From positions 40,245,294-40,309,293 of the forward strand of contig NC_092054.1 in NCBI RefSeq assembly GCF_003086295.3: 64,000 bases of DNA, in the 5' to 3' direction. The notes under the pieces are model-generated. The model was not told the origin of the DNA and made no database searches. It saw only the letters and a program-made list of their open reading frames with translations. Source of the DNA: Arachis hypogaea. Taxonomy: Eukaryota > Streptophyta > Magnoliopsida > Fabales > Fabaceae. A program made the position numbers and the translations under genes. Below, one piece after another: positions 34,761-45,952 of this stretch; position 1 is the first letter of the stretch; every line of letters starts with the position of its first letter.

Positions 34761-35051
34761 CTTGAGCCTGGTATAGTTTCATTCTATCATTATGTTCCTC
34801 CCTCTTTTGGTTACATCAAATTCCTTGTATATGTTCTAATTAATTCTTCTTTTCATCCAAGTCCTCATGCACGATGAGCATTGCTGTATTTTCTGCTTCA
34901 CTTTCTTTTCTTAGTTTATATCACAGTTTCATTGATTTATTTTGTCTTCAAGTAATACTACTAACTCATATAGTTCCAATTTTCTTGTAATTATTATTCT
35001 GAATCATCAATACAACATCACTTTTCCATAAGCATTATTAAGTACCTTCCA
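34616..35051 (+). repeat. 3' LTR of chromovirus
   Basis: Aligns end to end with 27126-27561. The preceding GGATGGGAG is the polypurine-tract candidate. Confidence 0.85.
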
Positions 35052-35971
35052 CACTCTCCTTAGCAATTAGCCATTTGGCCATTTCATCTTCTCTCTCTCC
35101 ACTCACTCTCTCCTCTTTAGCTCTCATTTCTTTCTCTTCATCATGGCGTCGTCTTCATCCCCAACTCCAAATTTATTAATCTTAAACCCTCAATCTTCCA
35201 TAAAAAAATAGATCATCCTTCACTACCACCACCATCACCACCTCTTTCTCTTCCCAACTAAGGCCCTCCTGCAACCCAATAAGTCCTCATGGTCCTACAA
35301 GTCTGTTTCCATTTCTATTCCTAGCAACCCAACAAGCACACACTGTCCTCTTCTCATTCCGATGTCATAGTCACCGCCATAGCTTCATCTTCTACTTTTT
35401 TCAACACCAAAACTACATCACAATAACCAAAAACTACATCACAATAACTAAAACCTGCACCTAGAACTAGAACGTGAGGATGATTGAAACTGGAAGGCAA
35501 GCGCGATGGTCAGAATTGAAAGGCGAACACCATAACCATAACTGTAAGGCAAGCTTGACAAGATAGGAGTTGGCTCCTTTGTCGGCGTCGAAAGACATGC
35601 TCGGACAAGGACATCGGCATGTTGAAGCAGTGGTGGTGAGCCTGAGATGGAAGGTCATAGACAGAGAAGGATGAGCAAGGTGGGGAGAAGGATATTGCTC
35701 CGACGGTGCAAGTAGGCACTGGAGGTGATCTTGGCAGAGTTGGTAGGGACGATTTTGTGAGGGTCTCATGGGTTCTTGTTGCTATTGTTGTTGGTAGAGA
35801 GAGACTCATAAATGCTGAATGAGGAATAATGAAAATGCAGATCTGGAAATGGAAAATTGGGAACAAGGAAGAGAGAAAAATTTAGAAGATTAGGGATTTA
35901 ATTGGGAAATTAGAGTTATAATTTGGAAATTGAAACCCTAAATTTTAAACGGTGCCACATCATCAGTTACA
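35052..35971 (+). pseudogene. Gene-like fragment inside the MULE
   Basis: A C/T-rich leader (35080-35140) is followed by ATGGCGTCGTCTTCATCCCC at 35143, encoding M-A-S-S-S-S-P-T-P-N, a start typical of plastid transit peptides. The frame stops after about 20 codons, and Ser/Pro/His-rich sequence continues in other frames. This could be the captured 5' end of a host gene, as known for Pack-MULEs; no product can be named. Confidence 0.35.
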
Positions 35972-36163
35972 GATGCCACGTTTGCATTCTGTTTGTCGCA
36001 TCAGATATTTCTGTTAACAAAAAATGTCTCTTTTGATGGCTGGATATTTCGTGCAGGTTTTTAAATTATTAAATATTATTTTTGTCGATAATAAAAGTGG
36101 GGGTTATTATTATTAGCGTTTTAATAATTCAGAGGCAATTTTGGTGGTTAATCCTTTATTTAA

Positions 36164-37106
36164 CTAGTATTTTTGTTTGTAATGTTGGGAATATAAATCT
36201 TTTAAACCTACTTTGTCCTAACATTATAAATTATAGTATAAAATATTAAATCAAATTATTTTTACAAAAAAGTTGTATGGGACAAAAGTATCCGTTGGCT
36301 AAGAAAACCATAATCTTTGTAAACAAACAAGATTAAATGATAAGTTTTTTTAGTTAATATTTTCATGTGAAAGAATTTAAATTTTTTACTAATAATTAAT
36401 TTTAATATTTATTAACTAAACTTTGAAATAATTTAATGTATATACTTTTACATTTGATTAGGTGTTGATTTTATTGCATAAACAAAAAGAATTAATTTTT
36501 ATGCTTGTTATTTAAAAATAATATTTTTTCTTTCTATATATAAAAATATAATTAGATATTAGTATAAACAAATTTATATTAATAGTTATAAAATTTACTC
36601 AAAATCAATTTTTTGGAAAAAATTGAATCTTGATTCGAATTATTAATTATCATATTAGTATTTTCTTTAAATTATATATAATAATATTTGAAAGAAGAGA
36701 AGTAAAAATATATATTAGAAAGATAAGCAGTGAAAATTTGAAACTAAATAAAAAATTAAAAAGTATGCAGATAATAATAATAATAATATAATATATTCTT
36801 TTATGTGAATAATATTATGGAATTATTTTTAATTATATATTTAATGTATTGTTTAATTTTATAAATTTATTTAAAATATATTATTCTATTAATTTTATTT
36901 TTTGTAGAATAAAAGGTAGAGAAATAGAGAATGAGAGAGAAAAGAGAAAAAAATATAAAGAAGAAATGAGAAAGTTTGTTAATTTTGAAGAAAAAGGTTT
37001 TATTTTAATTGTAACGAAAGAATATTTCATGACACATTTTGGTTTATCAAATAATATTAAATATAAATTATAAGTTATATATAGAGGAGAATGATAGAGA
37101 AAAATA
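36164..37106. other. AT-rich intergenic DNA
   Basis: Very AT-rich; short ORFs are chance products. Nothing recognised. Confidence 0.5.
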
Positions 37107-38985
37107 GCAAGGTTCTAAAAACTGGACGGATCATCGAACCGGTCTACTCATTGGTTCACTGATTTACTGGTCTAACCGGTCTAATCGTAGTTCAACCGAA
37201 AAAACCGTTTCTTAATAAAATAATAAATAAATTATAAATAAACATAAAATATCTTTCAAATTTAAATCCCTTCATAAAATATCACCAACTAAATGTAATT
37301 AATCATCAAATATGCAAAAGCTTACAGCAAATTTGTTAACAATTAACATAATTATACTTCCGTTAAAAATAGCTGAATTTAATTGCAGTACACAAATTAA
37401 AGATAGAAAATATTACCTTAATGTAGCTGAGTCAAAAAGTAAAGTAAAACAGCCCTTTTAATTCTTTTACGCTTGTAGGCTTCAATAACTTTCTTGGCAA
37501 CCAAAATAGGCCCTGTGAATTGTACAAGATATGATTAACAAGGTTAAATAAAAAGAACATTTTTCAGTTGTCTCACTGAGGCCAGCTAGATGGATCAAAA
37601 CCACTGTGTACTATCGTAATTCACTAATTTTAGATAATATTTTACTTTTCTATTAGGCAGTGAAACAACAGACTCAGTTCCAGAAGATGTTATTATCTTC
37701 ACCAACTCCTAATTCCCATTTGAAAGTTGAAGCCAACACTTTCTGAAATAACGAACTTCAGAAGGGAAAGAAATAAAAAATTCTAAACTATCCATGTCTT
37801 ACTAATAATGAGAACAGAAAAACTCAATTTCTTGAATTCAATAATTACATCAGTTATCCAACTAAATAATTGCATCACAGTTATCATAAATTGATTTCAA
37901 AGCCTAGAAGCAGAGTGAAATTAAAAACATGAAGCATATAATAAATCGAAAGATCACCAATTACAAATTTTTTAATAAGAACAGAAGTTAAGAACAATGA
38001 AATTAATAAATCATTCACGAAATTAAAAATAGCAGCAGCATTCAGCATCAAACAGCATTCAGCACAAACAGTATTCAGCAACAAGAACATATCTGAACTT
38101 AACAATCAGCATTCAGCAACAAATATTACAAAACATTAACCAATACTCACATTAAACCTCCAACCAGCAATGACAAAATAGCCACAAACATTATAAAACA
38201 TTACAAAATATTACACAAAAATTTGAACAAAAATTCCAGAAATTAAAAAGAACAAGAAGAACCAAGCATTCTGAAATTAAACAGAGCCATCACTCATCAG
38301 TAACCAGAGCAAAATTAAAAGGAAGAAGCGGATGCAAAGCAAAATTAAACAGACCCATCAGTAACCAGAAGCAAAATTAAACAAAGCCATTACTCATCAC
38401 TCATTAGTAACCACTAGCCATGGCAAAATTAAAAGGAAGGAGCGGATGCGAAGCAAAAGTAAACAGACTAACAGAGCCATCAGTATTCATTAACCAGAAG
38501 AAAAATTAAACAGAGCCATCACTAACCTTCGACGGGGACACGGATGGCAACCGGCAAGGCGACGACGATAGGTGAGGCGAAGACAAGCAGTGACCCAACG
38601 AGCTACTCCAAGCCACAAACAGAAAAGCCAGGGAAGATCGGGACGATGAGCCGAGGCCGAGCGACCTGGGTTCCGAACAGGGGGAAGAGAAAGAAGTGGA
38701 GGCATCAAGAACCTGGGGACTACGGCGGCAAGGAACCTAGGGCTAGGGTTCATTGGGGGTGCACGAATGATTCTTAATTCAAGGAAAGGGGGTGTTTTAC
38801 GATTAGTTTTTTTTTTTTTTTTGTAAATCACAAAACAGCGTCGTTTTCTTAGAACCTACCGGTTCAATGGTTTCTAAACGGTTCTCTCTCCAACGGTTAT
38901 TAGCAGTAGATCGGACCGCTTTTATGGCCAGTTTTCAGTTAGACTGATTCGACCGGCCAATTCGGTCCGGTTTTCAGAACCATGC
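37107..38985. mobile_element. DNA transposon with long degenerate inverted ends
   Basis: Left end GCAAGGTTCTAAAAACTGGA and right end (reverse complement) GCATGGTTCTGAAAACCGGA, both followed by about 100 bp rich in ACCGGT / GGTCTAAC words. The middle is A-rich with repeated AGCATTCAGCA; no transposase. A minus ORF at 38831-38490 is basic and low-complexity and I do not trust it. Superfamily uncertain; no clean target duplication. Confidence 0.6.
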
Positions 38986-39145
38986 TTATAGTAATATACA
39001 ACTATACACAAGTAATATATTATATTTTTCCTTTTGTCTAGTTACTCTATTATTTCTACTGGGTAACTATGAATCTTTGAATTTGCCTGTCAATTTTATG
39101 GAAAAATTAAAGGAAATTTCAAGAAAGCTCTAGGTTCTACTAATA

Positions 39146-40080
39146 AATTAAGGGGTAAGTACTGTTTTGGTCCCTAAAGTTGAGCGTGAAAATCGAAACC
39201 GTCCCTCATCTAATTTTCGATTTAGAATCATCCTTAACGTTTTTTTTTCGTATTAAAATCGTCCTTTTAATTTTTTTGGACAAAAATACCCTCACCACTA
39301 CTAACACAATTACCTCCACCACCACCACCACCACCAACACCACCACCACCGCCACAACCAGCACCAACACCACCACCAGCACCACCACCAACACCAACAC
39401 CAACACCACCCCCACCCGCTGCCACTCCATCACCATCTGCATCACACCAACCAAAACTCAGAAAATCAACATCATCATCGTTATCCTCATCAAAACCCAG
39501 AGCTCAGATCCAGAACTCAAACTCAGAAAAACAAACCCAGAACTCAAACTCAAAAAAACAAGAACTCAATTCAGAAAATCATCATCATCATCAGAACCCA
39601 GAACTCAGAAAATCATCATCATCGTCATCATCATCAGAGTTCTGGAGGAGGCGGCGGCGACGACGAGGTCACGGCGGTGACGACGAGGGCGAGGCGGCGA
39701 TGACGAGGGCGAGGAGGAGGAGCAGAAACGGCTTGACGAGGAGGGCGAGGCGCGAGGGCACGACGGCGGCGCGAGGGCGAGGCGGTGACGAGTCGGTGAG
39801 GAGCGACGAGGAGCGGCCGCGGCGAGGACCCCTTCTCTCCCCCCTCCTCCCTGTTTCTCCCCCCCCCCCCCTTTCTTTCTCTCCCCACCCCCGCTTCTCT
39901 GTATCCCTTTCTCTCCTTTCTGTCGGTGACGGCGACGGCAACTCCAAGTTTCGCCGGCGCCGGCGCCGTCTCCCTCCCCCTCTTCCCTTCGTATACCCTT
40001 CCCCCCCCCCCCCACACATGCGTTTTCTTTTTTTTTAATTTTATAACTTTTATTATTAAAATAGGAATAGGGGTAGTTTA
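39146..40080. repeat. Low-complexity block: CCA repeats, poly-Glu/Arg-like GAGG repeats, C runs
   Basis: 39310-39415 is (CCA/CAC)n, then A/C-rich CAGAACTCA repeats, then a GC-rich GGCGACGACGAGG block (39645-39820), then C runs (39860, 40000). It starts with AAGTACTGTTTTGGTCCCTA, a phrase I associate with legume repeat elements. Long ORFs on both strands here are composition artefacts. Confidence 0.6.
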
Positions 40081-40338
40081 GGAATAACATAAAAAATTTT
40101 ATTAAAAATTAACCCTAAATTAAACTTTAGGCTAATTGTTTGTTCAAAGTTGGCTAGATATAAGGGTGGCCTTGATACTCGGTTTGCAAATATGGAAAAG
40201 GTAGCAAAGTGAAAAGAATAGATAATAAACTAAAGCTAAAGTAAAGATGTAAACCCAAGGTGAAGCAAGGTATAACAAGAGAGCCTACATTATTATTATT
40301 ATATTTGCTCATATATCCTCCATGGTTTTGCGGAAGCC

Positions 40339-40713
40339 ATGAACATGGGCTATAACAACATAGTGTACGCCATAATAGGCTTCTCTACATCGTTCTTGTT
40401 TTGTGTTCCAACCATCAAGAGATGGCAAAGGAAGCAAGTGGCTGCAGAAAAGCTAAAACTCATTACGGAGGCTCTTGAAGCGGCTGAAGAAAGAGTAGTG
40501 AGATATGAAGAGAGACATGATAGAATTTTGAATCAAATATGTCAGTCTTACTTAACAAACACCGAGCTTGTAAAGGCACTAGACGGGGCTCGAGTAACCA
40601 TGAACGAGGTATTGGAGTTTGCTGTTCAATTGAGGACAATTCAGCTCAAAATCATTCGCTCTTTCCCTGATGCAATCGATGTCTTCTTGGATACGTCAAA
40701 AACAGACAACTGA
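40339..40713 (+). CDS. Small membrane-anchored coiled-coil protein, function unknown
   Basis: An intact 124-residue frame starting M-N-M-G-Y-N-N. Residues 7-26 (I-V-Y-A-I-I-G-F-S-T-S-F-L-F) form one hydrophobic segment followed by the basic K-R-W-Q-R-K-Q, so an N-terminal membrane anchor is likely. Residues 35-70 are a Glu/Arg-rich coiled coil (A-L-E-A-A-E-E-R-V-V-R-Y-E-E-R), followed by a second helix. Single exon, TATA-like GATATAAGG at 40157, AATAAA at 40808. Codon use is ordinary, unlike the surrounding repeats. I take it as a real host gene. The other ATG at 40322 is out of frame. Confidence 0.75.
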   Translation: MNMGYNNIVYAIIGFSTSFLFCVPTIKRWQRKQVAAEKLKLITEALEAAEERVVRYEERHDRILNQICQSYLTNTELVKALDGARVTMNEVLEFAVQLRTIQLKIIRSFPDAIDVFLDTSKTDN

Positions 40714-41451
40714 ATAGGTTTGGCTTTGGCGGCTTTTTTTTTTTATATATATACAAGAAAAAATGAAAGATTAGGTGGGAAAACCTAAACCCCATCATTG
40801 CGAACTAATAAACAATTTGGTTCCACTTGCCATTATTGATTATTGTTGAGTTCTATTCTATGCCTGCTTAAGATTTGGCGCTATTGTTCACCAGATTCCC
40901 CCAATCTCTTGCATAATGTATGAAGCATTTAATCCTTTATTGGAGAATAAAAATGTTCATATTTCTTTATGGGAACCATTGTTCGATATAGATCACTGGA
41001 ACATGTATTAAATGTTTATGAAAACACATTAAAATATAAGGCTTTACTAAATTTCTAATCCAGATGATCCTATAAACTTGTTTTCCTTCCAGGTTTGTCT
41101 TTAAAAAAAGAAAAAATTGCCCAGGCCAAATCATACTTCCAACATTTTACCCTTCCTTTTTGCTGTGTTAAATTTCGCACAGTAATATTCAATTTACCAC
41201 ATCAAAGGAATATCCACTTTTTCAAGCTGATAAAGAATCCGGAGACCTGCTGAATTCTGAGAGTTCATAACTTGATTTTGATTCACAATGTAATATATAC
41301 AACGCAAGGCGATTGACATTGGGACCTTAGCATATACTCGTACTTACACAGCTTAGAAATAAAAGAAAAAGGGGAGGGGGTAACGAGGTAAACAGAAAAT
41401 AAGAGTATTCACAGCAAGGGCCACTGAAGATATATACAAGATGCATTTTTA

Positions 41452-44400
41452 TTAGAATGTCTCATCTGTCTTGAGGAAATTGTAATATTCAAGTTGGGTC
41501 ATCTCTCCTCCATTTGCAGAATCAAACTGGCATCGATAAAAGCTGCAAAAAAAAAATTCAATAATCATCTGCATCAATATTTAACTCCCAGAGATGGATA
41601 GCCATATAGGAAAAGAACATTCTATTTCTTGTAGGTTGATCATCTGAAAAAGTAGACACCCTTATTTCGTCTAATTGCTTCATGATATAACTTTCTAAAT
41701 AGGTGATATTTAACAGTCATAACTCATAATAAACCATTAACAGATAAAGAAATTATTATTAGCAAAATATAACCAATGACAATATTGAAGAACCATTTGA
41801 ACCCCAAACCCTCAAACAAACAAGAATCATCAGTCTTATCGAGCAATGTTAGCATGCAATGCACAAGAATGAATGAGAAAACTACTAAAGACCTCTGATT
41901 TAATGTAACATGAATGTTAGGGAGTCAAATGTGAAAATGACTGATCCTGGAGCTAGTAATGTTGTCAGAGGGGGGAATCAAATCATTCTTCAAGCAGAGG
42001 CCTATTTTAGGAAAATAAGGAACTTAAAGAAAAATGTTGACGTTCGGAAAGGCAACTGGCCAGGGAAATTAGGGAAAGACTCTTGTAACTAACTCTGCCA
42101 TGTTGGCATAGTGAGTGTAATTCTTTATAGGTGAGGAGAGTAGGTATTTAAAATGGAGGAAGAGAACCAAGTGGGGTATCCCAAAAAACTTGGAAATAGC
42201 ATTCTGTACGGAAGTACTAAGTCTCTCAAATTCTCAACAGACCAGTTTAGGTTTCAGTGGAAAATAATACAATTTCAACGGAGGAGGTTTGCATCCCAAC
42301 TGGTATAGGCTAAATCCTATAGAGGTATTCTTCTGCACTTCACCCTTTTATTGGTATTACTGATATCGATTTCTTACAAACACCTACAAGAAAAAGGATT
42401 TGCAATGGCAAACTGACAAGGGCAAAGATATGATTGATTACTGAAAGTACCTGCCATCCATGCCAAGTATAACAATTGTATTCTTTTGATGGCCAAAGGC
42501 AACAATATGCTGCAAACCTTCCTGCAGGCGAAACTGAGCCACAGACCACTCTGAGCTAAAGTACTTGGGTAAAACACCTGTAAAATATTTTTCATCAATA
42601 AATGTTGCTTTAATTCTTACGTGTTCTGAAAAAGGCATCTAATTTCATATATGATGCTGACATAGCTCATGGTAGAAAAATACACAAACCTTTCATAAAT
42701 TTAAGAGATGAAACTGCTGTTGGGGAACTAGGATTTGACTCAGATGAACTATTCGATCTGTCAAGCCCCAAAAGTCCAGAATCAACCTTTAAGTTGAAGA
42801 CATGAACGGTCCCCTTATCACTCGAAACAGCTAGCCACTGTGCAGTAGGAGAGAAGGCAAGGCTGTATATTTCCGCACGGTCTGCACCTCTCCGTACCTG
42901 GAATCACCATCCCACTAATTTACAATCAAACTTTCAAAACATATTAAGCGTTAACTAGCATTTCAAAATCCAAACTGTAAGACATTAAACACCAAATGCA
43001 TATCATTAGGTTGACAAACCAACTCTAACATTGTAATCCTAGCAACCGAACAGATAAATCAATTCTTAAAAATATCCATATAGCAGAACAATCACATTCC
43101 ACATGAACAACGTCAATTAAATTCATTTGAACAGGCAAAGAAACACTAGAAAGGCAACAACAAAATATCATTTTCCTATTAGTTAAAGCCAACTATAAAT
43201 CAAACCACACTCAAGCAAACTATGATAAGCTACATCCTTAGACATGCCATTCAATCGATATTTCCTTACATGAGGCAGGATTCTACTCTAATCTCTCTAT
43301 GATACAACCTCTGCTAAATTCATATCGTCAACAATAAAATCAACAATTAAGCATTAGCACAATTTTTCTACTTGGTCTTTGCCTTTGCTATCTGAATCCT
43401 CTTAGCCTTAACAAAAATCGGATTAATACAACTTAAGCTCAAGACCACTAAAAATGGATAAGGCTTGTTTACCACTTGACCAACCCGGTGTTGGTAGCAT
43501 TTAACACATTCAAATTTTCACTTGGAATCAAAAGATTCACTCTCAGAAACTCGAGTAAAATCATTTTTTTTCCGTTTGGTTTCCAACCCCACCCGATAGA
43601 CTAAAGACTAATCTATCGCAGGTCTGAGCTCCATTTGCGGGTTTGACACTGGCAAATGGATTACTGCATGCATAAAAGGTGGGATTCGAATTCAGCTGAC
43701 CAGTGAGCTAACGACTTCACCAACTTGAGTAAAATCAAATTCTGATCATAATCAATTGCATACCAAGAAAACCAATCTGATCCAATCACAATTCATAGAA
43801 GTTACCAATCAACATTCCAAAACAAGAAACCAACTCCTCTGTTTCTCACCTCTTGCAACAAGGACCCATCTAACGTATTGAAAACCCTCACCAAGGTTCC
43901 TTTACTGCTCGCAGTAGCGAGCAACCTCCCATCCTGCGTGAGCGAGAAGCACGCGATCCTCGAATCATGAGCCATGATGAATTTTGTCCTCTTTGAGGCG
44001 TAATGCTCAACTCTAACCTGCCCCTTCTGCAACCCAGGGCATGCAAGAACCATCGTCCCGGACAAGTGCGAAACCTCGCACAAACCCTTAGGGTTCGCAA
44101 TTGTCTCAATCTGGTGAAGAACCTTCAGGTCGGCAAAATTGTACACGAAAATCTTGTGCGCGAGAACCACAACGATTCGGTCTCTTCGGAGGCGAACGCC
44201 TTTGACCTCGGAGCGGAATGAGAGCTCGCCAATGCACCGCGACTGGTGGTCGTCCCAGATCATGACCTTGTTCGGAGGGTGGCGAGGGTCGGGTCCGCCG
44301 CCGACGAAGGCGAGGATGTTGCACCGGAAGAGCATGTGAACGAGAGAGGTGCCGCCGCCTGGGCCGAAGTCGCGGCGGAATATCTCGCGGAAAGGATCGC

Positions 44401-44620
44401 AGTTGTAGATGCGGAAGCCGCGGTCGGTGCCGGCGGCGAAGCAGCCAGAGTCCTGGTTGAAGGAGAGGTGGAGGAGGGAAGGGGCGGTGGCGATGGCGGT
44501 TCCGGTTCCGGTTCGGGTTGGGTCAGGGGATGCGGGTTGGGGTTGGTTAGGAGGGGATTCGTCGTTATCGTCGGGGTCGGGGGAGTGAAGGGGCATTAGG
44601 GTTTGTTGGGTATCGGACAT
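41452..44620 (-). CDS. ATG18a: Autophagy protein ATG18a (PROPPIN/WIPI WD-repeat), four exons
   Basis: Exons on the minus strand: 44620-43850, 42897-42690, 42577-42451, 41542-41452 (771+208+127+91 = 1197 nt, 398 residues), all with GT...AG introns. ATG18a binds PI3P on the forming autophagosome together with ATG2. Seen: an acidic/Pro-rich N-terminus, then [65 protein letters not shown]: a seven-bladed propeller close to Arabidopsis ATG18a. Exon 2 begins exactly with V-R-R-G (residues 258-261), the lipid-binding FRRG-type motif. The start at M-S-D-T-Q is preferred over the Met 8 codons upstream because it fits family length; both are in frame. No lesion seen. Confidence 0.93.
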
Positions 44621-44883
44621 TTGAGGGCAATTCGGGAATTTCAAAGGTTATTTCTGTTGCTGTGGGAGATGAAGGACTGAAGGTGATTTGATTGAATGAT
44701 ATTGGAATTGAAGAGAAAGGTTTTGATTGTTATCTTGGGGTTTGGGAAATCAAAATTCAGAGGGTATTGGTGAGAACTGAGAAAGAACACAAGGAAGGAA
44801 GGTTTGTGCGTTGTGTGGTTTGTTTCCGAAGCCACACAGGAAAGCAAGCGTGTTAGAGGGGTTTCGTTAGCTGAATTGAACGC

Positions 44884-44892
44884 TTATAAAGC
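44884..44892 (-). promoter_or_regulatory. TATA box of ATG18a
   Basis: On the minus strand TTTATAAGC lies about 265 bp before the start codon, leaving a 5' leader of roughly 235 nt. Confidence 0.55.
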
Positions 44893-45159
44893 TGGCTGGG
44901 TTAATGAGTTAAAGAGGCTTTTTTAAGCAGTTAGCACCTTTGTATTGAAAATTCGAATTCCATATATATAATAATTTATTGATCAATAATAAATTTTTTA
45001 ATAAAATTCAAATGTGTACAGTAAATTAAATTAGTTTTTGATTTACCAAAATTATCCAGTGTTGAACCTGCCTAATAATGTCAAAAATACTCAAAAGGTA
45101 AAATATAAGGTATAGATTAAAGTTTAAAGATATGCTACCTGACAAAATATAAACTATAC

Positions 45160-45384
45160 ATTCTAAAGCCACACTTTTTACTTAAAACCGTAACTCTTTA
45201 TAAAAAAAAGCGTCACCTAATAGAAAAAAGTAAATTAGAAGATTTAAGAGAAGAAATAATTAAATTATCAAAATTAATAGATCAAAAATTAATGATTTTA
45301 ATCAATATTAATTGTAATGACACCGAATTTTTAAAATCAATACAAAACGATTTTTCTCAAAATCTTTATTTTACTATAAGTTTT
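45160..45384 (+). pseudogene. Fragment of pararetroviral ORF upstream of coat protein (left part)
   Basis: An open frame (through 45292) with a Leu/Ile/Lys-rich coiled coil, L-E-D-L-R-E-E-I-I-K-L, cut at 45384 by the Tat LTR. Its continuation lies right of the second LTR, from 54897 to about 55150. In position and coiled-coil content it fits the virion-associated protein ORF that precedes coat protein; sequence-level assignment is uncertain. Confidence 0.55.
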
Positions 45385-45917
45385 TGTTCATACCCTGGCC
45401 CAATAAATAGGGCTCAGGGTCCAAGCAAAGGCGCCCAACCCAGAAGGTTGGCCCTCCATCCAGCATCAGCCTTCATCCCAGAAGTCGGTACTAAACACGA
45501 CTTGCTCCGAAGAAGTCGGACACAAGGGTTAGCTGGCAGATAACACTCATTCGAATGAGTAACTGCCCCTAGAAGCTCTCTAACCACTTCATAGAGCCAT
45601 ATCTTAACCTCCCTAAGATATGGGGACGGTTATCCACCTAAAAAGGTGGCACTACTTCAGCGGTGGTTATTGGATCACCACTATAAATACACTGACACCC
45701 TTCAGGTATCTCTAAGTTCCAATACTCTCTAACCTGCTCACACTCTTGCTAACTTAGGCATCGGAGTGTCTTTGCAGGTACCACCCCCCATTCTTTCACA
45801 CGTACAAGTCGGACGGAGGAACACCGAGTAACAGATCCACTCGAAAGCCACCTCCTTCATACGTTTGGGCCAACCAACGCCATCCGGCCCATTAATCTCC
45901 GGTTACCCACCGTAACA
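45385..45917 (+). repeat. 5' LTR of Tat element
   Basis: TGTTCATACCCTGGCCCAAT ... CACCGTAACA. TATA-like ACTATAAATACACTG near 45682. Confidence 0.95.
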
Positions 45918-45918
45918 T

Positions 45919-45936
45919 TGGCGCCGTTGCCGGGGA
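45919..45936 (+). promoter_or_regulatory. Primer-binding site, tRNA-Asp type
   Basis: TGGCGCCGTTGCCGGGGA, complementary to the 3' end of plant tRNA-Asp(GUC) ending CCCCGGCAACGGCGCCA; one base after the LTR. Confidence 0.88.
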
Positions 45937-45952
45937 CCCGAGAGATCAACCA

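Larger units (their letters stand above)
27126..35051 (+). mobile_element. Chromovirus-type Ty3/gypsy retrotransposon, decayed, interrupted by a solo LTR
   Basis: LTRs 27126-27561 and 34616-35051 (436 bp each, TGAGCACTC...CTTCCA) differ at roughly 40 positions by eye. Order: gag, protease, RT, RNase H, integrase, chromodomain-like tail. Many stops and frameshifts. No 5-bp target duplication is visible (left flank CATAG, right flank CACTC). A solo LTR of another family splits its gag. Confidence 0.85.
26981..36152. mobile_element. Mutator-like (MULE) transposon with 11-bp target duplication, filled by retroelements
   Basis: Long imperfect inverted ends: left 26981-27123, right 35972-36152. 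Shared blocks read CACCAAAA, CCACTTTTATTAT, GAAATATCCA / AAAATATCCA, AAACGTGGCAT. CCTTTATTTAA flanks both sides exactly (26970-26980 and 36153-36163). Long TIRs with 9-11 bp duplications are the known mark of MULEs. No transposase is present: inside are a chromovirus (27126-35051) and about 900 bp of gene-like sequence (35052-35971), so it is a non-autonomous or Pack-MULE-like element. Its own size before the insertion would be about 1.2 kb. Confidence 0.8.

Noticed and set aside
37107..38985. hAT element with 8-bp duplication
   Set aside because: The flanks AAAAATAG and CTTATAGT do not match well enough; superfamily left open.
39180..40090. Several long ORFs on both strands
   Set aside because: They come from CCA, GAGG and C-run low complexity; peptides are poly-Thr, poly-Val, poly-Arg or Ser/Pro without domains.
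41880..42120. Extra exon in the last ATG18a intron (60-codon ORF at 41910)
   Set aside because: The four-exon model already gives an exact 1197-nt frame matching the family; the ORF has no counterpart in ATG18a.
44003..44599. Plus-strand ORFs opposite ATG18a exon 1
   Set aside because: Shadows of a GC-rich real exon; composition only.
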